Shown here in pieces: positions 36,237 to 48,712 of a stretch of 64,000 nt of DNA; positions within the stretch are counted from its first letter, which is position 1; the number at the start of each line of letters is the position of its first letter. This stretch comes from Phylloscopus collybita (lineage: Eukaryota; Chordata; Aves; Passeriformes; Phylloscopidae): the NCBI GenBank assembly GCA_027886175.1, contig JAJNNQ010000026.1, forward strand, positions 11,012,001 through 11,076,000, read 5' to 3'. Under the pieces are notes generated by a model that was not told the origin of the DNA, did no database searches, and worked only from the letters and a program-made list of their open reading frames with translations. A program made the translations under genes and the position numbers.

Positions 36237-38580
36237 ACAATATCCCTACTTCTGCTGGGGGAGGTGAAAAATCGTATTACTTCAAGTCAATCAAAACATG
36301 ATGCCTCATCTTGCTTCTGACTGTTTTAAATGGTAACTTGCTGTGAAAGCAAGGATTTCAGCTCAAAATACTGCCACCTGTTTGGAGCAAAGTAGAACCT
36401 TTGACACCTTGACTTTTTACTGTAGGGTAAAATCAGCAGCAGTTTTGCAGAGCTTTAAGATGTGGATAGAACTAAATCATCTTGCAAAAAATGACTTGGA
36501 TTTTTCCTGACCAGCTCTATTCCTTGTATACCATGAATCTGAATGGATGTTTTTCATCTGAAAAAGCTATCAAAAAAGATAGCCTGGCAGTATCAACTGA
36601 TTTGAATAAGATAGTCCAGGTTAAATCTTTTTTTTCAAGAGGGAAGAGGACAGCAAATTAATTTTAAACTTGCCTTTCCCAAAATGTAGCTCCTTTTTTT
36701 TGTATCGAAGACATCCCAGTTTGAATGGATCTACTGATGTTGGTTGTGACAAGGTACTATGGGGAGAGGTTACCCCAAATTTTCTTGCCCAGCTTCTCCT
36801 GATGCAGAGAAGTCTTGCACCTCTGAAAATTGCCCCATCCACACTATAATTTTCTAAAACATCTGTGAATAATAAGTCCTTCTTGCTTAAGGCAGAAACC
36901 TAAATTTTTAGAGCAAGTTCATTGATGTTCATCATACTGAGATGTGATTTAATGTGATAAATTCTACAAGACAGCTGCAATGTGAGAATGTTTTGATGAG
37001 AACGGGGAAGGTGACCCTTCAGTGCTTATTTGTTTTACTCTATTTTGGTGGGTTTTTTAGGAGGCAACAATGACTGGAGGCCTTTTCTAGCCTAGGGAAG
37101 TTCTTTGTTCCATCCTGCTTTAGGTTCCCTGTGGCTACAACCAGAAAGGAGGGATGTTGAGAAGCGGCTGTGAGTGATGTGTTCAGTGCTTTAAGGTACA
37201 AAGGATCCCAGTCAGAGCTCCTCAGAGGAGCCAGAGATACTTTTAATAGAATAGTATAGAATCCTGTGCTGTGAGAGCAGTTAGTCTGCTCTCCCCAAAA
37301 CAAAGGCACTATCACCAACCAGCCCTGAAGAAAATGACTCTACCTCACATAACTCACTTTGCTTCACAGCTCTTAGGTTGGCCTCTAGAAGATCATCTGC
37401 ACCTCCTCTAAGCTCCCTTGCAGTGGCTCTGGGAGCTCTAAAAGACAGATTAACATCTAAAGCTTTGCCTGTGTGAGGACAATTATAACCTGAAATTGAG
37501 ACCTTACATTTCAGACGAAAGGTATCATCAGTACTGAAACTTCCAAAAATGCTTGGAAAGTACTTTTTTATTCACCAAAGTGTTGTTGTTCAGTGGTGAA
37601 TTTGGGAAGTGTTTTGAAGCTGAAAGTGATGGTAACGGCACCAGGGCAATGTATGAAGAGAAGTAGCTGGGGTGGAGGGACATTGAACAGACCAAGGGAA
37701 GAGCTGGCTGAAGCAGGCAGAGGAAGCTGCCCTTGTGTGTGTGTGTGATTGAGGACATTTGCTTTAACAGAAAAACAGTGTTTGGCACCACTTTAACATG
37801 AAAATAACTCTTATTTTAGTGATTTTGGGAGGAGTAAGGAGGAAACCTCAAATGATTGGCTTGGCTTGCGTGAAATATCTTCTCTGTTTAAAATTGTCCT
37901 TTTCCTCTTGGCTCCAGTTTTCCTCTGTTAACAGATTTGACCAAAATAGTTCTCGAGCCTTTTTGGTATAGTCCAAGTTGAAAATATTTTTGTCAGATAA
38001 TCTCAATTATGGCAGGTCTGAATTTCCTATATGAAGCTATACAGCGAAGTTAAACAGGCTGTGAGAATGAAGATTAATATTAAATGCCCATTCAGGTTTG
38101 TGCTTTTTTAAAGAACATCTTTACCATTCCATGAGAGTTCTCTAATGACCAGTCTGGTGATTCCTAGCATCCTTTTTCTTTACAATTTCTATTATTTTAC
38201 TTGTCGGGGGTGGGGGGAGGGTAGGGTTGGGTTTTTTGTTTTGCTGGTTTTTAACGAATAAACTTTAACATTCATTTGAAGGCTTTTTATTGTATTAATA
38301 AAGACCTTTCAACCTCCCTTGTTTTTGAACAACCTGTGTGTGAAAGAGCACTTTGTGTAATGTTGATCTTTGACTTGCAGCTGTACCACTTACAAAAAAA
38401 GACAGCTCTGAAGGTTTTCCTGGCATGACTTTGGAATATCATGTATTTCCTATCTTGGCTCCTGATAACAATGTACAGATAATTGTGCTGGGTTTTTTAT
38501 TTTTATTTTTTTTAACAAGTACGTTGAGGATTTTCCCCCCTTTGTACCTGACCTTTAAACCACAGAATTGATCTGGGGCT

Positions 38581-39122
38581 TATAGTTGAAGTTGATGCTC
38601 TTGCCCAGAATTGTAGGGGAAGGGAATACAAGTGACCTCGTCCCTGATAAGTAACAGCTGTGTTAATAACCCAATACAGTCTTGCCCCTGATGAGTCACA
38701 GTTGTAGCCAATAAAGATAAGTGTGATAAAATGGAGTGGGTTAGCTGGTGAGGGGGAATCACAAAGGAGGAAGAGGGAATGAGAGGATCATGAAGAGGAA
38801 GGATCTTGGGGAGAGAAATTCATTATTGTGAGGTCAGGGTGGGTCTGCAGTTAGAGCCTGTTGTTGGAACCTGCAATCACAGTCTAGCTGGGTAAAAGCC
38901 TGCATTCAGAGTCTGCACACCAATACCTGCAGTCATAGTTTGGCAGGAAGTAACGAGCAGTCAGAGGCTGCAAGGGAAACCTACAGTAGGAGCTTGCTGC
39001 AGCCAGAGCCAGTGAATAGTTGGAGTCAGGATGGCTGAGCTGTAAAGAGGAATAAACCAGGACCCTTTTCATGCTGTGATAAACAAGAAACCTGTGTCTT
39101 GGCTCATTTCTACCCTCTGACA
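38581..39122 (+). mobile_element. ERVL-like LTR (solo or 5' remnant)
   Basis: The segment begins TATAGTTGAAGTTG (probably TG mutated to TA) and ends CTCTGACA. In order it carries two diverged copies of a CCCTGAT(A/G)AGT(A/C)ACAG(C/T)TGT motif (38,642 and 38,686), an AP-1 site TGAGTCA (38692-38698), a CCAAT box (38708-38712), a TATA-like GATAAAAT (38725-38732), a minisatellite, AATAAA (39051-39056) and a TGTCTTGGCTCATTT-type 3' end. This order matches U3, R and U5 of a retroviral LTR and sets plus orientation. No clean target duplication was found. TGGGCTGC begins 2 bases after the CA end, where a primer-binding site would lie, but no internal retroviral genes were recognised. Confidence 0.75.
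38845..39005. repeat. Minisatellite of about 27-30 bp units inside the LTR
   Basis: About six diverged copies of a unit with the core CTGCAGTCAGAGCCTG, followed by a short variable part ending GGAAAC, lie head to tail. Copies start near 38,845, 38,871, 38,900, 38,927, 38,955 and 38,981. Units differ by substitutions and 1-3 bp indels. Confidence 0.7.
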
Positions 39123-42100
39123 AGTGGGCTGCTGCAACACAGAGTAACTGAGAAGAATATTTGTTTGTTAGTTCAGAAGTTCTCCAAGGCAGAAGCCACC
39201 ACAGTGGCTGTGAAAGTGCCGGGCACAAAGCTTCATCCCTACCTGGTCATTTCTTAGGACTTGGCAGCAAAGACCAAGTCAAAGCCCTGTTTGGAAGACA
39301 GTGAGGATTGTGTCCTCCAGCCAGCTGCTTTCACCCCAGGGACAGAGGGGGAGAGCAGGTGTAAGCAAAACAAACTCTTGCACCCCTAAAAGAAAGGATA
39401 TTTGTTTGGTTTTTGGACTGGTTTTCTTTGTGGGCACCTCCTCACTAGGCAGCTATGATACGTTTTTTCCCAAGAAAGAAGAGCCCCTCTAAGACTCAGT
39501 ATGAAAACCTCAGTTGTCTGAGTAGGCAATTAGGCTGTTTCTTGTCTTAAACTCTATGTAAATGCTTGGTGTTTGTTCTTGGTGGTGAGGTTAATGGTGG
39601 AGGGTGTTTATCATGGTGAAGTTCATGAACCTCTTGCGTGTTTTTAGGACTCCCTGTGAACAGGGCCTCTTGCATGCTGTCACTGTATGCTAATCAATTT
39701 TGAATACAAAGAAGGAGCCTGTATTCAACAAAATTTTTGTCTAAGGACTAGCAAAAATGCCAGTTTTGTTGCCTATCTTCCTCCCTGGGAAGTAACTACA
39801 AAGTCCAAAATTTCCTTCTGGGGTTCATCTGTGAGACAGCCGACAGATGATGAAATTTTTGGATGTGCAGCATTTAAATTTCGTGATTTCATCAAGAAAC
39901 ACTCTCAGTCTCCGTTTTCCAAATTAATTGAAAATGTTTTGCTGGCTTTTCTCTCTTCAAGAAGGAATAAAACTATTTAAAACTAATCTTTTGAATACCA
40001 CAGTATCTGAGGTTATTCAAAATTTTAATTTACTGTCTTTAGCTAAATATGCAGTCCTTTCTTTCCAAATATTAGATTTTCTAGGTATCTTTGAATGGTC
40101 AGTGATTTTTATATTCATAAGACCTCATATTTTGGACTTGCGAAGAAAAATAGCTGTTGGATTTTTATTTTATTTTTTAATATCTCTTCTATTTTATTCA
40201 GAAAGGCTGACGCAAACCACCTTTAAAAGGAGGAAAAATAGTGTTTAATGAAACCCGTTGTATTAGCTATATTCACTGCTGAAAAACTTTGTTACCCTGT
40301 CAGCCTACAACTGGGATAAGATCAGTGTGCAGGAGCTGACAAGCTGAAGAGCCAGATTTAACTCTCAATTTAGCAGGCTGTATGCTCTCAAAAAAACCCA
40401 CACATAGCACTGGCTTCAGTTTCTTTTGGACACCTCTCTAGGAGTTTCTCTTTTGTAGGAAAAGTAGTGAGCCCAAAAATTTGACTGAGAAGAGAGCTGC
40501 TAAATGTTGTGACCTTGTGGAAGAAACATCCCCTACATTTGAAGGTCGGAAGTGACCTTTTGTGCACTTGGGGAGGTAGAAGACAAGCATTGACTGTCTT
40601 TCTTGCTTAGGGCAGCATTACTGGCATGTCTAAAAACTGCAGAACTCCTTGTCCTAATGTTCAAGTGGGGCTGCCAAAAAGGAACAAATAGGGCTGCAGA
40701 TAAAAGTGTGCAGGGAAGACTGTGTCCCTTCTCCTCAGTCATGGCAGGCAGGGTGGGGAGAGCATCACTGCACTGCTTGATGACTTGACATTCACAGCAA
40801 TTTGCTGCTGGTCCTATAAAAGGTTAAAATTCTTTTACTTATGGATTTTTTTTTTTTTAAACCACTGACCATCAGTGTGATTCAGTGACTTCTTTAAGGG
40901 TGAGGTAACCTTGTCTCTTCTCTTGCTTACATTTTCAGTAAATCTTAATTCAAAATCACGAGGTTATGTTTTTTAGGGTTGGGGGATTTTTTTTTCCTCC
41001 CCATGCAATAGAGTTAGTAGTTAGCTATGCTTTGTGAAGCTGAGAGTATGGATGTAGGTGTTAAATGAGTCAGCTTAACCTTGCTTTTGTGGTCAACTCC
41101 TCTGTGACTTGTCATGTAAGTTTGTGTCTTGCAGAAGGTATCTGTCATCCGGTAGAGCTAGTGTGGCACAGCAGGACTCTGCTGAGAGCAGTCTGGGCCT
41201 GCATGGGGACAGCATTGCATTGGTTTTATTTCCTTGGGTAGAGCCAGTCTGGGACCCAGGATATGCCTGCACAGTGCTTTGCCAAGGTGGGCAGAGGCGC
41301 TCATGTGTGAGACTGAGGAGAGCCTCAGCAGCCCAGAGGAGCACTGTGCTCATGTGCCTGCACTGCTTCCAGGACCACCCTGATGTGCCTGTGGTTGCTG
41401 TGAGTGTGTCTGAGTGGCAGTGTGTGGTGTTGTAGAGGCTGTACTTTACTTCTTGGCACAAAAAAGAAGAGACAACAGAGCAGTGACCAGAAAGAGTGGA
41501 TTAACTAGATGAATGTTCATTTTCATAGCATCAGACTACTCAAACTAGCTTTCTTTGAAGTTGTTACTAAACTTAATATTTTTTACTATTTTTTTTCACA
41601 TTATCTGCCCCATGAAAGAAGAGTGATTATGTTCCATAGGAGCTTCATCTAGAACAGCTACCCACAAACTTTAAAGTGACACAGTGCTATGATAGTATGT
41701 AATGTTTGTTTTCAATCTACCTTGTTTAAAGAAAGATGCATTCAAATTTTGTCACTGTAGGAATTGGAGTATAATTCTTGATGAGTGAGGTCTTATCAAA
41801 GTAAACTAGCGCAGAGAGCTTGTGGTTCAAGATTAATTTTGAAGTTTTAATACATATCTCTGAATTTCTTAATGCCACTGGACTGTTGTTTGACACTCCC
41901 AAAAGTGAAATATCACAGAAAAAATGATGAAAATGCAGGTGTAAGCAACTCTGCAAGGAGAATAAAATCTGTTTGCTGATAATGTAGATACCCCAAACTG
42001 CGATAAGAATTTCTTCCATAATCAGCAGTATGTTGCCACTGTGAGGTATAATTTCTGAGAAAATATCTTGAACATGGCAGTCAAACCACATCATGTAGAT

Positions 42101-42454
42101 TTACTTCGTGATTGTTGGTATGGGAACTTGCTAAACCTTTTAAATTGTTTTGGATCTATCTTTGAACTCTTTCACATCATACTTTAGGAAGGGGATGCAG
42201 GACAATGGGGAGACGCTCCTAACATTTAAAGGGACTGTCATCTATGGGTTTTTTACACAATCATGTTATAAAAATTTATTTTCTGTAACTGATCTCTCTG
42301 TCTAGAGCTAAGTACTTTATTAGTTTTTTCCATTAAGCTACTTTTTAATAGTTCTTCTAACATCTCTGAGGTGAGCTGTAGGTTTAAAAGAATCGTCTCC
42401 CTGAACAGAATAGGGATAACTTAAAAGCTGGGGCCTCATCTAGGCATCTGAGTA

Positions 42455-42685
42455 TCTCCCAGGACAGACTGAACAAACCCAGCTCTCAATCTCGCCTTCA
42501 TCTGTCAAGTGCTGCAGCAGCTTTGTGGGCATCCACTGGACACGCTCCAGTATGTCAGTCTTTCTTTTCCCAGGACTCCCAAACCAGATCAAGTGCTCCA
42601 GATGTGGTCTCACAAATGCTGCATAGAGAGGAATAATTACTTCACTCCACCTGTCAGCTAATTAAATCGCTTGTTTGGTGCCAGA
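42455..42685 (-). mobile_element. CR1 LINE fragment, ORF2 C-terminal region, minus orientation
   Basis: Reading the minus strand through about 42,481-42,612 gives VRPHLEHLIWFGSPGKRKTD, then a DILERVQ-like block. This is the conserved C-terminal pattern of CR1 and related LINE ORF2 proteins (VRPHLEY..W.P....DI..LE.VQ). The frame stays readable for over 40 codons with substitutions, but the element is truncated at both ends and inactive. Confidence 0.85.
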
Positions 42686-44540
42686 TCTTCAGTTGCTGCC
42701 AGTAATCTTAATTTCCCTCATGCCAGAGCTAGTGGAAACTCTCCCTTACAAGGGGAGTACTTGAAGGCTCTGTTACCTCAAAAAGAGCTGGAGCGGTGAT
42801 GGTCCTTTGCTGAAGTTACATGGAGGAGTTGACCGGTCCAGTGTTTGTGTACAGAAGACTGCAAAGGTTTTCAGTTTCCCTCTAGTGAAATTTTCTGCAC
42901 CAGTCCTTCATGCCTCATTATGCAATATAACCTGAAGCAGTGAGATCACATATTTTGGTAAAACAGTGAAGAAAATGCATAGTAAATAGCATATGCAAAG
43001 AGATTCATTGTGCATATTCTGTTTGTTTTCCTGGCAGTACTTTGGCTATTAGCTAAGTTACCCACTTTAAAGTTAATGTTTGGTAGCAAATATGAGGATT
43101 GAAATAAGAGTTGTGCCATCCAGGTGAGCCTCATAGAAGCTGTGGGGCAAAAACTTGTGCTTAAAATTTTATACCCAGAAGGTGTTTTCTTCTCCACTAG
43201 ATTTCTGAGGCCGTGAGTGGGCTGTTATATGTGACTGATGTACTACATGTGATTTGCTGTCGTTTGTGCTTTTTAAGATCTAATCTTCCTACACTATTTT
43301 GATTATTTTTTTCCAAACGCACACAAAATGAAAATTTCATGATTAGTGGTTTAAGTACTGAAATTAATTTTTGCCTGAAAGAACACAGAGCAACCAGAGT
43401 TCAAGATAAACCCCCAACCATCAGCAAACATGTGCACATGGGACTTATCCTGCAGTTGTTGCTGCAGGATGTGTGTGGCTCGCATCCCCTAGCTCGGAGG
43501 TCCAGCGTGGGACACCAGCTGAAGGTGTAGATTTTATACCTGCATATACCTGCTTTAATGTGTAATATATTAATGCCTAGTTTAGGGAATTTTGGCTCAC
43601 AAGTAGCTGTGGTAAGGTAAGTGTCTGAGGTGTTGAGTGCATGCTGTGTGCTGCCTGACTGACTGGTGGTCAGGGAGCTGGCTGGGCTGAGCACTTGCTG
43701 TGCCTGGAGGACCCCCTGGGTATCTGTTCCATCAAAGAAAAAGGAAACCTTAGCAGCCGACTGTAAGAGGAAGTGGTAGAGAGGTTTGAGCTGGGGAAGG
43801 TCACCAAGGGAGGGGAAATATCAGGCTGCTCTTTTTTCTTTTATTTTTATTTAACCTTTAGTGTTTATTTCCACCAGAAAAGTTGTTTGAAGTTTTCCCT
43901 TCTATTCTGGCTGTTCTCTTCCTCTGATTTTTCTTTGGGTGTTTGTTCTAGTTCTGTGGCACTGGCTGTGGCTCCCAGAAGCTCTTTTAGTGGTCCCTCT
44001 TTTATCTATTCTCTTCCCATAACCCTGCTTACAGCAATCCTGTCTCCATGTTTGCTTACCTCAGTCTTCTCCACTGCTCACCTTCCTTGCCTTGCCTGCA
44101 AATCCTCTCATCTCCCAGCCCAAATGAGCTGTTTATCCTTGAGCTAATGGGTGTTCACAATACTCCGATCATAATGTTGCAGAACTGCTTAAATTCACGG
44201 TGATTAAAAAATAAAAAGAGGGATTACTTTTTTGCCCAGCCCCAGAAAATTAGTTGTAATTTTTCACTCAGTACAGTTACCATTGTAGGTTGTTTGCAAC
44301 TCAGAGTAAGCAAGATGCCCCTCCTGGTATGGAACCAACCCTTGGGCTACACAGCTCATTCCGGTTACTGAGGCATTGTTACTTTGCAGGAGGACTTTGT
44401 GCAAGAGGTTTTTTTCAAAGTGGAGGTTTTCTACTAATCTGATCACTGGTTTGTGTGGACAAATGGGGAGTTTTGCCTGTCCACAGTGATTACTGGGCAC
44501 ACTCACCCCCTGACCCCTCGGGGACACAGGCCTTCCCCAG

Positions 44541-44586
44541 GTACTATTGGCGGTGCTGGTGAGCAGCTCTCGCCATGGCTGCTCAG
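44541..44586 (+). other. Candidate alternative first or internal exon with start codon
   Basis: GCCATGG (ATG at 44575-44577) is a near-ideal translation start. It is followed by three codons (Ala-Ala-Gln) and then CAG|GTGAGG, a strong donor at 44,587. Upstream, CCTTCCCCAG (44531-44540) could be an acceptor, or an ATTGG box (44545-44549) could belong to an alternative promoter. If real it would contribute an N-terminal MAAQ in phase 0. The signals are individually common, so chance is quite possible. The protein cannot be named from four residues. Confidence 0.25.
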
Positions 44587-46614
44587 GTGAGGTTCACCAG
44601 CTCAGGAGGGTGCATGCTTTTGTTAATTTGCTTTTACTTAATCAGAAACTAGGGTAACTTGGTGCAGTATTTAAGCCTTTGTGGGCGAGAGAGTGAGAGT
44701 TGAAAGTATTCAGAATTTTTGTTCCAGTTTTGATTTAAGTCATGCAAAGAGCTCTGCAAGCTTTCTGGTGTTTGGTTGCAGCTTGAGTAAAATAGTTCCA
44801 ATGGGAAGATGAGGGGGATGTGTTTCAACTCACATTTAATATTTGTTTAAATGGGCTGTGCAAGATTAAACTTGTGTTATTGTCAATAAGATAGGGAAGT
44901 CACAAAAACTCCTTTTCCAAAGAGTGTGATGTGTATTATCTTGGTAGAAACTTTGGGACAGCAGGTGACAAACAGCACTGGGTGCAGGAGATTAGTACCT
45001 ATTCTAGGCAATGCCAGCACCTTTAGTCTTTGCATCCTGACCCTGAGTAAAATATGGATGGTGGCAAGACTGGAAGCCAGTGTTACCCATCTCAAATATT
45101 TAAATACTTGAGTGGTTTTGGAGGAGAGGAAGAAGGGGTGGGAGTTTAGAGTTAGAGATGCTACATGTTCATTTGGCCACTGATGTCCAAGGTAGTGTGG
45201 TGGCTGCTGCTGATCTCAAAGGTGACTGTCTTTTTCTTATGGAATAAATGTGTGTGTAGTTGTCAACACCTTCTAATTAAATCTAACACATTCAAATTAT
45301 GTTGGAGGTTGGCTCCACCAGTGTGACTCAGGTATTTTTAATATATATTCTTTGATTGCTCTGTCTGGAAGACTAGTCGGTAGAGTGTAGCTGATCTATG
45401 CTGTTTTGAAATTGCTGATGCATAAATAGGCATAGTAGAGGCTGATCCTAAAAATATTCTCAATTTTCTTATGTTAATGTTGGCAGATGTTTCTAAGCAA
45501 TACACTGACTTCTTTGTATATTGTTTTTAATCTCTTTGGAAAAAAAATAAGGGAAGTCCTCTATAAAAGCAGTGGCAAGAGCTGGAGCATTGCTCAGTAT
45601 GAGGTATTTGACACTATTTTCTCTTCCCTGTTCTGCAATAGTTAAGGCATTATCAGTGCTGTCCAAACAGACAAGCCCACTGACTCCCCGTGCCCTCACC
45701 CCTTCCACCCTGGCCAAATCTCAAACTATCCTGAAGATACAGATGCCCTCCAGGATAACTGACCTTGGCTGCCTGTGTGCAGTATGTGTATGAACCAAAA
45801 ATGTCAGAAATGGTCCTTTCATGTTATAGATGTGAGTCAGATTTTTTTTTTTTTTCTCATCTTCTTGTGACTTTATTCTCTGACAAGCGTGTGGTGGCTT
45901 TACCGCTTGAAAAGTGGTGCCTTGGGGTTTGACCCAGAGCACATCACGAGATGATCACAACAGAGACTGCTGTTTTAAGGTGGCTTCTTATTCCCTCTGG
46001 GTCTTTGGTGCAGGAAATTTCCAATGTCATTTTGTCAAGAATTACTCTTTAGGAACTTAAAAGAGCGATTAGCACATATGCTAAAGCGGCAAAGTAAGGC
46101 ATACAAGTGTATTCAAACAAAAGGATAGGGAGGATCTCAAGTAGCTTTATCTCTGAATCATGATTTTGCAGACTGCCTTTGCTGATGTGCTTAAATCTGA
46201 GTACGTGCCACATGCTTGGACTAGAGGTGTAGTACGTCCCATTGTCTGTATATGTAGCTAACTGGTTTTGAACACTGCTTCCTTTGGGTTTTGGGGGAGT
46301 GGGAGAACCTGTTGAAGAAGACATCCCAACCCTTTTTGACTCAAAGAGGGAGAGACCTGGATGCTGATTTTTATTAATTAGCAGTGGCCGAGCCCTGAAA
46401 AAAGCAGCATAAACCTTCTTGGCAGTAGTTTCTTTGTGTTTTTGGGGCGTTTTTTTTCTTTACCTGATATTCACAAGAAACTGCTAACCTAATTTTGATA
46501 TTCCTGTGAGAGCTCATTTGTATTGAGTTGCCGGAATTCCTCAAATAAATTTTAAGTTCCTTGTTGGTACCTGTAGTTTGGATTCCTTTGCTTCAGTTTT
46601 TAATACCAGGGTGA

Positions 46615-46704
46615 GTTTTTTGTTTGTTTGTTTGTTTGGTGGTTTTGTTTGGTTTTTGGTTTTTGGTGTTTCGTTTGTTTGTTTGTTTTTTGTGGGGGTT
46701 TTTT
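46615..46704. repeat. G/T low-complexity block, (GTTT)n-rich
   Basis: (GTTT)n units grade into GGTTTTTGG-type sequence, ending with GGGGGTTTTTT. Open frames on both strands here are compositional. Confidence 0.9.
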
Positions 46705-48479
46705 GCCTGTGTACAAATTTGCATTCTTTAAGAGAAATATTTTTCAAGCAAACTAAGAATAATATGAAGTACAAGAAATTCTTTGGGTTTACATAATGAA
46801 TATTTGAAGATTCATGCCACTTTTATGGCTTTCTGAAATTGTACCTTCAGTCTTCTGTCCCTGTAGTGTGAGGGACCACACAGTACAGATGTCTGTGTAT
46901 TCCAAAATTTAAAAATTATTAAGGAATACAGTGAGGTTTTAAATATTGAAAAGAAAACAGTGTTAAAAGAATGGATTTTTGTGTATTTAGTTTCTTGTAG
47001 GCACAAGCCTTAAGCAGTTTATTCACTTGTCCCTCAGACTTGGAGTCTTTCGATGTCTCAGAGCAAATTTGAAGATGATTTTGAATGATTTTCATGACCA
47101 ATGTTTTTCAGAAGAGGCAGGTGTGTAGAGGAGACACTGCTTTTAACCTTCCTGAAGGGACTCTTGAACTCGGTGCTTGTGGCTGTCAAACACCTGGATG
47201 CTGCCAAGCCAAGTCAGCATGTATGTTTTGCCTGACCAGCCATAGCTCTTCTCTCACCTTTTTCGGGTGGTGGGAGACATGGAGCAAAAGGGAAGGCTCA
47301 ACCATGCAATTAACTAGGAAGTAAAGGGGAGAACAGGAGGCTGCTTTAGTAAGAACAGAGTTTTGTTGTCCCAGTGATTACACCTTGATATTTAAATTCA
47401 GTGGCCCTTATTTCTAGGAAGTTCAAAGTGTAGCTGCTTGATACCCAAAGTAACTTTTTTTTTTTTTTCAATGCTGAGTCTTTATCAGTAGACTTATTTA
47501 TCAGGCTTCTATAGAGCAAAGGTAACCCCAGCCACATGAACTCACAATGCTCAATAGAGGACTTGAAAGCCTGATAGCCAGTTTGCCTTCTAGGCATACC
47601 CAGTAATCTCCCAGACTTGCTCTACCAGCCAGTCATGGCATTTTAGTGACGTGACTTGGCTGTATCTGCATCTCAGTCATGTTCCTCCTCAAGTTTGCTG
47701 GAAAAAGGGTTGACTGATGTGTAATCAGAAATAATGCCTTACTGTATTTAAATTCACATGGGTAGTACCTGGAATGTGTAATTTTCAGTCTCCTCTTCCT
47801 AGGAGTAGGGATTTTAAATGTCCCAGAAAAGATGTTTTATTTGTATCCCTTTCATTCTCCTTTTCATGTCTACTTGATCTCTTTAAGGTCTTGCTGCTTT
47901 GATTTCAGTGACAGTTATGGAAACTACTTGGTATAAGAAAAGTTTGGGGAATAAAAGCAGAGAGGGGAGCAGACAAAAGTTTTTGTTCTGTTTGCAGGCC
48001 TAAGTTTCTGTGTCTGTGCTTTAGTCTAGGAGTTTTGGCTAGGGCCAGCCCTTTCCTCTAGGGGTATCATGCTCTGACATTTCATATTTGTTCTGCATTT
48101 TCAACAGCAACAAAAGTACCAGCCAACATTCTGCTTTTTTCTTTACTTCTTCAGCTTTTACTGGAATTGAGATAAATTAATCCTCTAGAGAAAAAGAAAG
48201 TAGAAGGAGGGAGGGGAGAGGAAGAAATATATTGCTGCAATATTGGGTGCTGAGAAATTTGGTGTTTCTTGAGACTTCCTGTTAAGCATTGAATGGTTTG
48301 TCAGTTTTGTTACTCTCTTTGTTAGTAGACATCCTGCATTAGTTCTCATTGAGTAGAACTGGACAAATTGTGCTACCTTGGCTTAAACTGATAGTATCTT
48401 TTATTAAACTGACACAGTGAAAAGCATTTATCTGCATATGTGTGAGCTCTAGTAGATTTATTCAAGACTGGACAGCGTT

Positions 48480-48712
48480 GGGGGTTTTTTGGTGGTGGTG
48501 GTGGGGTTTTTTTGGGGGTTTTTTTGGGGTTTTTTTGGGGTTTTTTTGGGTTTTTTTGTGGTTTTTTTGTTTGTTTGGTTTTTTGTTTTTTTGTGGGTTT
48601 TTTGGTGTTTTTTGTTTGGTTTTTTGTTGTTGTTGTTTTGGGTTGTGTTTTTTTTGTTGTTGTTGTTGGTTTTTTTGGTTTTTTTGGTTTTTTTTTTTCT
48701 TGGTTTGAGTTT
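48480..48712. repeat. G/T low-complexity block with phased T7 tracts
   Basis: The plus strand is nearly pure G and T. In the centre, T7 tracts at 48507, 48519, 48530, 48541, 48551 and 48562 alternate with G3-G5 tracts at a mean spacing of 11 bp. Further on it becomes TTGTTG and TTTTTGG repeats. Three plus-strand frames and a 120-codon minus-strand frame are artefacts of the absence of stop triplets. Confidence 0.92.

Noticed and set aside
39687..40248. Two overlapping frames of 97 and 106 codons in AT-rich DNA
   Set aside because: No domain recognised, no splice or polyadenylation context, different frames overlap. Probably chance, though one cannot exclude a decayed transposon.
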